Below, piece after piece: positions 1 to 7,277 of a stretch of DNA of 45,256 nt. The number at the start of each line of letters is the position of its first letter. Position 1 is the first letter of the stretch. A program made the position numbers and the translations under genes. The stretch comes from Deltaproteobacteria bacterium (GTDB lineage: Bacteria > Myxococcota > XYA12-FULL-58-9). The notes under the pieces are model-generated. The model made no database searches. It was not told the origin of the DNA and saw nothing but the letters and a program-made list of their open reading frames with translations. The stretch covers positions 1 to 45,256 of the forward strand of contig JACRCV010000090.1 in the NCBI GenBank assembly GCA_016218825.1, in the 5' to 3' direction.

Positions 1-32
1 ACATACGCGAGCCGCGCATGGACCTGCACTGA
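1..32 (+). CDS. 3' end of an upstream gene (partial)
   Basis: The first bases read as an open frame (codons from base 3) ending in TGA at 30-32, with G or C in the third position of almost every codon as in the real genes here. Only about nine residues are visible, so no function can be given. It is followed by a strong hairpin at 63-98. The frame could be chance, because the stretch is very short. Confidence 0.35.
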   Translation, partial: IREPRMDLH

Positions 33-62
33 CCCCCGGCCTCGCACCGACAAGCTCGCCCT

Positions 63-98
63 GGCACCTCAGAGACGCGTCCGCGTTTCTGAGGCGCC
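63..98. terminator. Long hairpin, probable terminator of the upstream gene
   Basis: GGC at 63-65 pairs with GCC at 96-98, CCTCAGA at 67-73 pairs with TCTGAGG at 88-94, and ACGCG at 75-79 pairs with CGCGT at 82-86, leaving a two-base loop and two single-base mismatches. There is no T tract, so it may act as a factor-assisted terminator or an mRNA-end stabiliser rather than a classic intrinsic terminator. Confidence 0.5.
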
Positions 99-141
99 GG
101 CTGCCCCGGGGCGCGTGGCCTTAGAGCGGAGTTATGGTCCT

Positions 142-170
142 TTGACCTCGACGCGGCCTCCGGCTACCTT
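142..170 (+). promoter_or_regulatory. Putative sigma-70 promoter of the TolB-like/TPR gene
   Basis: TTGACC at 142-147 and TACCTT at 165-170 are separated by 17 bases, predicting transcription from about 177 and a leader of about 24 bases before the ATG at 201. A GGGGG run at 189-193 is the likely ribosome binding site. Confidence 0.45.
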
Positions 171-200
171 CGCTCCTCAACCTCCGCCGGGGGTCCCTGC

Positions 201-1700
201 ATGCATCTGCTGGTGTGTTTGCTCGTCCTCGCCGCCGACCAACCGCCGCGGCCGTCGGTCGCGATCTTGCCGCCGCTTGCCGCCACCGGCGGCGAGAGCT
301 TCATCGGCATGGCGATCGCCGACAACCTCAACACCCGCCTGCTGTTCCACAGCCGCTTCGACCCGAAGACGGTGACGAGCTACTACCCGATGAACGTCTT
401 CGGCTGGCGGCAGGCGTTGGCGGCGGCGCGAGGCGAGGGGCTCGATCCCGCGAAGCCCTTGAGCTCGAAGGATCAGGCGCGCCTTAGGCGGCAGCTGGGC
501 GCCGACATCGTCTTCGCCGGCAGCTACACCGTGGCCGGCAAGGGCGTCACCCTCACCTGGAGCCTGGTCGGCGACAAGAAGCACAGGGATCAGACGCTGG
601 CGTTCGAGGTCAACGACTTCGCGACGCCGACCGAGAAGCTGGCGACCGAGATCTTGCTGACGCTCGGGCAGAGCACCAAGGGGATCGAGAGCCACGTCCT
701 CCCGAAGACGCCGCTGGCGGCGATGAAGCCGTACGCCGAGGCGATGCAGATCCTGGGCACCCAGTCGCTCGATCCGCGCGCCCGGCTGGTGCTGAAGCGC
801 GACGAGCTCGCGCGCTGCCAGGCGTTGCTCGCGGCGGCCACCGACGCCGACGACTCGTTCGTCCGCGCCTGGGTGGCCCGCGGCGTCACCGCCGCGATGC
901 TCGACGACCGCGAGGGGGCCGAAACCGCGCTGGTCCGATCGATGACCGCCGCCGGCGAGTTCGACCCGGAGACCACCCTCGGCATCTATTATATGTACGC
1001 GCGCCAGGGGAAGCTCGGCGAGGGCATCAAGATCCTCGAGGACGCCACCAACACCCACCTCGGCTTCCTGCACGGCCTCGGCTACCTCGGGATGGCGTAC
1101 GAGCGCGCCAGCCGCAGCCACGACGCGCTGCGCACCTTCGCGGTCTACGAGGCCCGCGCCCCGAAGAACCCCTGGGCCCGGGTCCGCCGCGCCGAGGCCC
1201 TGGGGCTCACCGGCAACCGCGACCAGGCGGTGATCGAAACTCAAGCGGTCCTGAAGGACTTCCCGCAGTCGGTGATGGTGATGGCAGCGCTCGCCTCGCG
1301 CCAGATCGACGCCGGCCACTACGACGGCGCCCGCGCCACCATCGACAAGGCGATGAAGGTCGCACCGGATCACCCGGCGTTGCTCACCCGCCTATCCTAC
1401 ATCGCCCTGGAGCAGAACCAACCCGACAAGGCGCTCGAGCTGGCGCAGAGAGCAGTCGCGGCGTTGGGCGACGGTCGCGGCGAGACCCTCGCGGGCTACG
1501 CCCACCTGAACCTCGGCCACGCGTTGGCGCTCCTCGGCAAGACCGACGAGGCGATCGCGGCGCTCAAGGAGGCCAAGACCTGGGGCGTCGACGCCGAGCC
1601 GCTGTTGGTGCTGTGGCGCGATCCCCGCCTGAAGGAGTTCCTGGCCGACGCGCGCAACCCCTTCCCGCCGCTGCCGCCGGAAGAGGCCACCAAACCATAG
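201..1700 (+). CDS. Exported TolB-like/TPR repeat protein
   Basis: This 499-residue protein begins with a short hydrophobic signal-like segment (residues 1-12). Next comes a domain of the TolB N-terminal/CsgG/FlgO type: a VAILPP strand, a helix with GMAIADNLNTRL, then LGADIVFAGSYTV. From about residue 170 to 480 it consists of helical TPR-like repeats (for example GYLGMAYERASR, AHLNLGHALALLGKTDEAI). Such proteins usually sit in the periplasm as scaffolds of envelope or secretion complexes, but no partner is identifiable. The ATG at 201 is preceded by GGGGG, and a promoter fits upstream. It is monocistronic and converges with the CsgG-like gene at 1841-2848. Family assignment is moderately sure; the function is unknown. 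Confidence 0.75.
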   Translation: MHLLVCLLVLAADQPPRPSVAILPPLAATGGESFIGMAIADNLNTRLLFHSRFDPKTVTSYYPMNVFGWRQALAAARGEGLDPAKPLSSKDQARLRRQLGADIVFAGSYTVAGKGVTLTWSLVGDKKHRDQTLAFEVNDFATPTEKLATEILLTLGQSTKGIESHVLPKTPLAAMKPYAEAMQILGTQSLDPRARLVLKRDELARCQALLAAATDADDSFVRAWVARGVTAAMLDDREGAETALVRSMTAAGEFDPETTLGIYYMYARQGKLGEGIKILEDATNTHLGFLHGLGYLGMAYERASRSHDALRTFAVYEARAPKNPWARVRRAEALGLTGNRDQAVIETQAVLKDFPQSVMVMAALASRQIDAGHYDGARATIDKAMKVAPDHPALLTRLSYIALEQNQPDKALELAQRAVAALGDGRGETLAGYAHLNLGHALALLGKTDEAIAALKEAKTWGVDAEPLLVLWRDPRLKEFLADARNPFPPLPPEEATKP

Positions 1701-1794
1701 ACCGGAGCGGTCGGTGGGCGAAGCGGCAGTCGCGATGACGCGATCGCCGTCCCCGCGCCAATCTGCGGCGGGGATCCAGGGGTGGGGACGGGGA

Positions 1795-1815
1795 GCGCCG
1801 CGGCAGCCGCGGCGC
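1795..1815. terminator. GC-rich hairpin between convergent genes
   Basis: GCGCCGCGG at 1795-1803 and CCGCGGCGC at 1807-1815 form a perfect nine-base-pair stem with a CAG loop, in the 140-base gap between two convergent genes. It lacks a T tract. It probably serves both strands as a terminator. Confidence 0.5.
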
Positions 1816-1840
1816 GGGAATCAACGCAAGTGCAAGGCGC

Positions 1841-2848
1841 CTAGAAGCTACCGACGAGCGCGAGCCCGGCGTTGTCGGGACCGACGACCGGGGTCAGGGC
1901 CGCGGTCGCAGCGCTGCCGGAGCCTGAGGTCAGGAACAGCGCGACGCCGCTGCCCGCCGCCACGATCCCCACCCCGAACAGAATGTTGGTGATGAGCGCC
2001 TTCTTCTTGGCATCATCTCCCGCCTTCTGGGCGCCGACGTCGTAGGTGTTGCCGGTCGCGTCGCCGGCGTACTTGGCGTTCGCCTTCTCCTCGGCGCTCT
2101 TGGCGCCGAGGCCCATGACCACGCCGCCGATGATCGCGAGCCCACCGACGCCCCACAGCGCGATCGGCAGGATGCCGATGCTGCGCCCTGCGCCCTTGGC
2201 CTCGACCTGGGCCGGAGGCGTCGACGGCGCTTGCGCGACCGTGGTAGGCGGAGGCGCGGCCGGCTTGGTCTCGGGCGCCTTCACCGCCGGCTTGCTCTCG
2301 GGCGCCTTCGCCGCCGGCTTGGTCTCGGGACGCGGCGCGTCGCCGCTGCCGCCCCGGTTCGCCGTCGCCCCCAAGGTCAGCGCGGCCTTGGAGCCGCTGC
2401 CCAACAGCTTGACGACCGACTTCTTGATGGTCTCGATGAGCGCGTCGACCTCGCCCTTGACGGTCTCGTAGACCCGGCCCTCGGTGTCGGCCATGCGGAT
2501 GTTGATGATCTTGATGTTGACGACGTAGGTGTTGCCGACCTTGCCGATTTGGCTGACGACGATGCGGTCGACGCCGAGGGCGCCGCCGATCTCCGCCAAG
2601 CAGGCGGCGTCGGTGCACCCGAGCATGTCCTTCTGCTTCTCGAAGCCGAGCATCGCCTGCACGTCGCGGCCGGCCACGACCTTGTACATGCCCAGAGAGT
2701 CGATCTCGACCGTCAAGACCTCGGTCAAGGTCGGCAGCAACGCGGCGTCGATGCCGGTGCCTTGGATGTCGAGCACCGCGACCGCGCTCTTGTCGGCGTA
2801 GGCGTTGGTCGCGAACAACAGAGTCAAGATCCACGCGCAGCGAGTCAT
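1841..2848 (-). CDS. CsgG/TolB-like envelope protein with two C-terminal membrane segments
   Basis: A 335-residue protein with a signal peptide cleaved after about residue 18 (AYA-DK). The domain that follows is CsgG/TolB-like: SAVAVLDIQG, a pair of close cysteines in LGCTDAACLAEIGGALGVD, then the IVVSQIG strand. A Pro/Ala/Lys/Glu-rich linker (about 165-225, with near-repeats of the form ESKPAVKAPETKPA) leads to two hydrophobic segments at about 230-250 and 287-308 and a short tail ending in Gly-Ser-Phe. The protein at 36893-38491 has the same core motif, the same two membrane segments and a similar tail, so the two are paralogues. It starts with ATG and GGGAG six bases upstream, and a good promoter precedes it. 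Role unknown; perhaps an envelope stress or assembly factor. Confidence 0.75.
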   Translation of the reverse strand: MTRCAWILTLLFATNAYADKSAVAVLDIQGTGIDAALLPTLTEVLTVEIDSLGMYKVVAGRDVQAMLGFEKQKDMLGCTDAACLAEIGGALGVDRIVVSQIGKVGNTYVVNIKIINIRMADTEGRVYETVKGEVDALIETIKKSVVKLLGSGSKAALTLGATANRGGSGDAPRPETKPAAKAPESKPAVKAPETKPAAPPPTTVAQAPSTPPAQVEAKGAGRSIGILPIALWGVGGLAIIGGVVMGLGAKSAEEKANAKYAGDATGNTYDVGAQKAGDDAKKKALITNILFGVGIVAAGSGVALFLTSGSGSAATAALTPVVGPDNAGLALVGSF

Positions 2849-2890
2849 GTCTGCTCCCTCGGCCGAAGGCGTAACGACACCGGCCCGACG

Positions 2891-2919
2891 ACTATAGTTC
2901 GGCGTGCGCTCGGACTCAA
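2891..2919 (-). promoter_or_regulatory. Putative promoter of the CsgG-like gene
   Basis: On the minus strand TTGAGT (2919-2914) and TATAGT (2896-2891) are separated by exactly 17 bases, about 43 bases before the ATG at 2848. This is one of the best sigma-70-like matches in the window. It lies in the 139-base gap after the MopE-like gene, so the CsgG-like gene probably has its own promoter. Confidence 0.55.
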
Positions 2920-2987
2920 TGGCGGCGCGACCACGGTCGGATCAATCGGCGCTCGGGTCGCTTCGGGCTCGGGCCGCGCGCCCCGGC

Positions 2988-5534
2988 TCAGCGTCGCAAC
3001 AACACCGCGGCGGTCGAGAGGTTCATGCACACCCGGGCCGCCGTGACCCGATCGACGGTGGTCTGGACGGTCTGCAGATCGCAGGTCAAGCCCGTGGGAC
3101 AGGAGGCATCGCTGCAACAGCTCTCGACGCAGACCCCGAGGCCGGCCTCGCAGAAGTTGCTGCGACACTCGAGGTTCTGGCTGCAGGCCGCCCCCGCCGG
3201 CCGGATCCCGGGACCACCGGCCACCGGCTCGCACAACGGCGTGGTCTCCGCCAGCCGCCAGGCACACTGGCCGCCGGCGGTGTAGCACACCATCCCCGGG
3301 GGACAGGTGGGCAGGGCGGCGCTGCAGGCGGGCGCGCCCGCCGGCACCGTGACGTAGGAGGTCGCGATCTGGTCACCCTGCAACGAGCAGGCGAAGCCCG
3401 CGCCGCAATCCGTGGCGCGGCAACAAGGCTCGGCGCAGATGCCGCTCGCGCCGGCGAAGGTGGCGCAGAAGCCGTGATCGCACTGGCTGTCCGTGGTGCA
3501 GGCGTCGCCGACCGCAGCGCCGCCGAGCCTGGCCGACGGCCAGCAACGGCCGTCGAGGTTGTCGGTCTGGCGCAACGGCCGGCAGACGGTGCCGCCCGCC
3601 GGGCAGTAGGCGTCGCTGCCGCAGAAGTCGAGGCAGTAGTCCTTCTGTCCGGCGCCGATGAACAAACGCTCGCAGACGTTGCTGCGACAGTCGGTCGCCG
3701 CCGCGCACGCCACGCCGCCGTAGCGACTCCCGAGCGCCCCGCTCACCACGTCGCAGCCGTGGACGTTCGCCGAGCGCAGCAGGTCGAGGCCGCAGACCTC
3801 GTCGGCGGCGCAGCCGTCACCGACGGCGCCGGTCTGGCTGGTGTTGCAGAACGCGGTGCAGCGGTAGGTGCCGGAGCAGTTGCCGGCGTTGTTGACGATG
3901 CAGACGCACAACAGCTCCTCGGCGCAGCGATCCGGATCGTTGTCCGGGTTGTTGTCGCCGTCCCAGTTGCAGCGATCGGAGACCGCGCAGTTCTCGACCG
4001 TGAAGCGATTGCAGTCGTTGTCCTTGCCGTCACACAGCTCGGCCTTCCCGGGCGCCACCGCGGCGTCGCTCGGCGCGCAGTCACCGCCGCACTCCGACAC
4101 CCCGTCGCCGTCGGTGTCGACCGGGTTGCACGGGTTGCAGCCCTCGTCGACGTAGCCGTCGCAGTCGTCGTCGACGCCGTTGCCGGTCCCGGCGGCGCCG
4201 CAGAGCTCGGGCGCGCCCGGGTGCACGAGCGGTGCGTTGTCGTCGCAGTCCTTGAGCTGCGGGTCGAAGGCGCAGACGCTGTAGCCGTCGAGGTCGACGT
4301 CGAAGTCCTCGTCGATGAGCGCGTCACAGTCGTCGTCGATGCCGTTGCAGCGCTCGACGGCGCCGGGGCGCACGGCGCCGTTGTGGTCGTCGCAGTCCAG
4401 GCAGGCGTTGGCGCCGTCGAAGTCGGCGTCCGCCGCCGGATCGCAGTCGCACACCGGCTTCGGCACCTTCTCGCACCGGTCGGTGCTGTCGTTGCAGACG
4501 CCGCTGTTGCACAGATCGGTCTGCGCCGAGCAGTCGCGGCCGGCGCCGGACTCGCACTCGCCCGCCTGGCAGCTGTCGCCATCGGTGCAGTACAGACCGT
4601 CGTCGCAGAAAGAGCCATCGACGCTGTCGGTGCGCTCGCAGCCTCCGGTCGCCGGGTTGCAGCGGTCGCTGTGACAGGCGGCGGCGGCGGGGCAGGTCAC
4701 CACGGTCGTCGGGTCGACGACGCAGTTGTTGTCGACGCAGATCAACGTCCCGTTGCAGAGGTCACCGTCCTCGTGCACCGCGCAGTCGTCAGCGATGACG
4801 CAGGCGCACTGGTTCACCCCCGGTTGGCACTGGCCGGCGACGCAGGCGTCACCCGGGGTGCAGGGGTTGCCGTCGTCGCACAGCGGATCGGTGTTCTCGT
4901 CGACGTCCTGGTTGCAGTCGTTGTCCTCGCCGTCACACAGCTCCGGCGCGCCCGGCCATACCGTGTCCAGGTGGTCGTCGCAGTCCCCGGCGCAGGCGAG
5001 CCAGGTGTCGCGGTCGAAGTCGCGCTCGTCGTCCGGCACGCTGCCGTCACAGTCGTCGTCGAGGCCGTTGCACGCCTCGGCGGCTGCCGGTCCGACCCCG
5101 CCGCTGCAGACCGCATCCCACTGCCCGCCGGCGCAGCGCGCCTCGCCGTAGCGGCAAATGCCGAGCTTGCTGCCGCAAGGCCGCGTCTCACCGTCCACGC
5201 AGGCGGGCACGACCTCGACGGTCGGCGTCGGCTCCGCGGCGATCGCGACGCAGCGACCGCTCGACCGCGCACAGGTCTCGTCGGTGCCGCAGTCCCCATC
5301 CTCCTGACAGCCGGCGTCGGCTACCGGCGGCTCGACCTCGGTGGTGCAGAAACCGCCGACGCAGCGCTCGCCGAACGGGCAGGCGGTGGTCGCGGTGCAG
5401 TCCTCGACCGGTCCGTCGTCACCACCCGGCCGCGGCGTGTCCGAGGTGGCGGCCTTGTCGCCGCACCCGTAGCCGAGCGCCGCCAGCAGGACCGCGAGCC
5501 CGAATCGCACCCTGGGATCCGTAGAGATCGTCAT
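2988..5534 (-). CDS. Cysteine-rich MopE-like Asp/Cys-repeat lipoprotein
   Basis: This 848-residue protein starts with a lipoprotein signal (MTISTD..., lipobox LGYGC, Cys 24). It then carries many cysteine-rich modules of two kinds. One is the MopE-type putative metal-binding motif, with Asp-rich cores such as DCDD, PGAPELCDG and DNDCN repeated through about residues 190-520. The other is small disulfide modules of the DCxxGxxC/SNxC kind, mainly in the C-terminal half. The family is typical of surface proteins of Myxococcota and methanotrophs (MopE binds copper). Its ATG overlaps the stop of the upstream lipoprotein gene (ATGA at 5534-5531) and has GGAGGG five bases upstream, so the two are translationally coupled. 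An in-frame extension upstream of this ATG lies inside the neighbour and lacks a signal peptide, so it was rejected. Metal binding is inferred. Confidence 0.8.
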   Translation of the reverse strand: MTISTDPRVRFGLAVLLAALGYGCGDKAATSDTPRPGGDDGPVEDCTATTACPFGERCVGGFCTTEVEPPVADAGCQEDGDCGTDETCARSSGRCVAIAAEPTPTVEVVPACVDGETRPCGSKLGICRYGEARCAGGQWDAVCSGGVGPAAAEACNGLDDDCDGSVPDDERDFDRDTWLACAGDCDDHLDTVWPGAPELCDGEDNDCNQDVDENTDPLCDDGNPCTPGDACVAGQCQPGVNQCACVIADDCAVHEDGDLCNGTLICVDNNCVVDPTTVVTCPAAAACHSDRCNPATGGCERTDSVDGSFCDDGLYCTDGDSCQAGECESGAGRDCSAQTDLCNSGVCNDSTDRCEKVPKPVCDCDPAADADFDGANACLDCDDHNGAVRPGAVERCNGIDDDCDALIDEDFDVDLDGYSVCAFDPQLKDCDDNAPLVHPGAPELCGAAGTGNGVDDDCDGYVDEGCNPCNPVDTDGDGVSECGGDCAPSDAAVAPGKAELCDGKDNDCNRFTVENCAVSDRCNWDGDNNPDNDPDRCAEELLCVCIVNNAGNCSGTYRCTAFCNTSQTGAVGDGCAADEVCGLDLLRSANVHGCDVVSGALGSRYGGVACAAATDCRSNVCERLFIGAGQKDYCLDFCGSDAYCPAGGTVCRPLRQTDNLDGRCWPSARLGGAAVGDACTTDSQCDHGFCATFAGASGICAEPCCRATDCGAGFACSLQGDQIATSYVTVPAGAPACSAALPTCPPGMVCYTAGGQCAWRLAETTPLCEPVAGGPGIRPAGAACSQNLECRSNFCEAGLGVCVESCCSDASCPTGLTCDLQTVQTTVDRVTAARVCMNLSTAAVLLRR

Positions 5535-7084
5535 GGCGTCCCTCCGCCGCACTGCGAGTCGAGCGCCGCACCGGAGGCGATGAACGTCCGCGCCGGCCAA
5601 TCGACGACGCCCGCCAGGAACGCGTCACAAGTCTGGGCGAGCGTCACCGCGGCCTCGCCCAGGGCGGTTTGACCGTCGTCGGTCGCGACGCGCACCGTCA
5701 CGTCTGCCGGCAGCCCGCCCTGCGAGTCGAAGTACTGCACCCACACCGCGTAGCGACCGTCGGCAAGACGCGCGACGGCGATCTGTTCCCGGCCGTTGCC
5801 CGACACGTCGTCGGCGCGTAGCACCGGGTCGTCGCGCGTGTCAGCCGCGAGCCCCCAGTCGACGCGCGGCTGGCCGAAGTAGCAGTCGCTCGGCCCGAAC
5901 AGCAGGTCGCCGTCCGGGACCAGGTGCAGATCGACGTCGCCGGCGTCGACCCCCCAGTCGGCCGCGACCAAGAGCGAGTAGCGCGGCGCCACGGTGACGC
6001 TGACCTCGGCGACGCCGATCAGGTCGAGCGAGTCGGCCACCTGCAGCTGGATGGTGTAGGCGCCGAGACGGTCGGGCACGAAGCGCGTCAGCTTGGCGGC
6101 GGCGGACTCGGGCTGCGCGCCGCTGCCGCTCGGCGCCACGACCACCGACCAGAGAAAGAGCAGCGGGTCGCCTTCGGGGTCCGAGGAGCCGCGACCGTCG
6201 AGCCACAGGCCCAGGCCCACCTGGCCGGTCGCGACCGCGAGGCCCGAGGCGAGCTCGACCGCCTGCGCCACCGGCGCCTCGTTGTCCGGCGTCGAGGCGC
6301 TGACGACGACGGTGGCCGGCGCGACGTTGGTCTCCTCTGGGGTGATGACGACGCTGACATTGTCCGGCAGGCCGTCCTCGGGGTGGTAGCGGATCACCAT
6401 CAGGCTCTCGGCGCCCGCGGCCAAGCCCCCGGCGGCCGTCGAGGTCACGATCGACAGCTCGCCGGCGACGCTGCAGCCGTCGGTGATCGTCGCGCCGCTG
6501 ATCCCGAGGGAGGCGTTGCCGGTGTTGCGTACCAGCAACACGACGTCACGGGTCTGGGTCGGCCGCACCTCCCCCAGGTCCACCGCCAGGCTCGACGCGC
6601 ACTCCGCCGGCGTCGACACCACCCCGTCGCCGGGACAGACGACCAGCCCCGGCGAGATGCCGCGCAGCGCGACCTCGACCTCCAGGCGTGGCGTATCGGG
6701 ATCGTCGCTCGTGACCGAGAGCCGCGCGGTCGCCGGTCCATCGAGCATCGGCGTGACGCCGAGCGGTAGCGGCAGGTCGGCGTGGGCGGCAACCGCCGTC
6801 GGCCACTCGCCGACCACGACGCCGTCGCCCGCCACCACCTCGGCCCCGTGGACGTGCAGCACCCCGGTGCCGGCGTTCCGCAGACTCACCGCCACCTGGT
6901 GCGTCTGCGCGGTCTTCAGCGCCCCGAGGCTGATAGGCGAGGCGCAGACGGTGTCGGCGGCCGAGGCGCAGACCCGCAGGTCGGGCTGCGCCCTGCCCAG
7001 CTCGTCGCCGCTGCACGCCGCGCCCACGGCGACAACGACGGCGCCGACGCCCCTAATCATCCCGGTAGCTCGAGCACGACCCAT
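5531..7084 (-). CDS. Surface lipoprotein with ASH and PKD-like domains
   Basis: A 517-residue lipoprotein (hydrophobic segment then GAAC, Cys 24). Two immunoglobulin-like ASH/HYDIN ('choice-of-anchor') domains occupy about 45-230; both show the family hallmark of a 'regular change plus VSLRNAG' or 'VLLVRNTGN' strand. A PKD-like segment follows at about 240-345 (WLDGRGSSDPEGDPLLFLWSV). The C-terminal domain has the GDVDLHLVPDG motif seen in exported beta-sandwich proteins. The start is the ATG at 7084, with CAGGGG six bases before it; a TTG six bases upstream is less likely. It is the first gene of a two-gene unit with the MopE-like protein, which suggests a cell-surface complex. It may serve in adhesion or as a scaffold. 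No enzyme motif is seen. Confidence 0.75.
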   Translation of the reverse strand: MGRARATGMIRGVGAVVVAVGAACSGDELGRAQPDLRVCASAADTVCASPISLGALKTAQTHQVAVSLRNAGTGVLHVHGAEVVAGDGVVVGEWPTAVAAHADLPLPLGVTPMLDGPATARLSVTSDDPDTPRLEVEVALRGISPGLVVCPGDGVVSTPAECASSLAVDLGEVRPTQTRDVVLLVRNTGNASLGISGATITDGCSVAGELSIVTSTAAGGLAAGAESLMVIRYHPEDGLPDNVSVVITPEETNVAPATVVVSASTPDNEAPVAQAVELASGLAVATGQVGLGLWLDGRGSSDPEGDPLLFLWSVVVAPSGSGAQPESAAAKLTRFVPDRLGAYTIQLQVADSLDLIGVAEVSVTVAPRYSLLVAADWGVDAGDVDLHLVPDGDLLFGPSDCYFGQPRVDWGLAADTRDDPVLRADDVSGNGREQIAVARLADGRYAVWVQYFDSQGGLPADVTVRVATDDGQTALGEAAVTLAQTCDAFLAGVVDWPARTFIASGAALDSQCGGGTP

Positions 7085-7277
7085 GGACAACCCCTGATCC
7101 CGCGGCCGGCGTCGTCACACCGACCGCGGCAACGACTGACATCCGGGAGCATAGCGGAACCGGAAGGACGTCGCACCCCTTACTCTCGGACGCCGGGCTT
7201 CGGGCCGGCGGCCCGCACCTCGGCAAAAGACGATCGTCTTGGCGGTGACCGGAAGCTGATGATACATCCTAGCGATC
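7085..7277. promoter_or_regulatory. Divergent intergenic region
   Basis: This region separates the minus-strand lipoprotein pair from the plus-strand transporter. On the plus strand TTGGCG (7239-7244) and ATACAT (7262-7267) are 17 bases apart. That would start transcription only a few bases before the ATG at 7278, which has no clear ribosome binding site, so a leaderless or near-leaderless message is possible. On the minus strand a TATGCT box (7154-7149) has no convincing -35 partner. A GGGCCGGCGGCCC palindrome lies at about 7203-7215. Confidence 0.35.

Noticed and set aside
2904-5672. A 922-codon plus-strand open frame opposite the MopE-like gene
   Set aside because: It is antisense to a gene with clear cysteine repeats and signal peptide. 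Its translation is a low-complexity Val/Ala/Arg/Gly mix caused by high GC.
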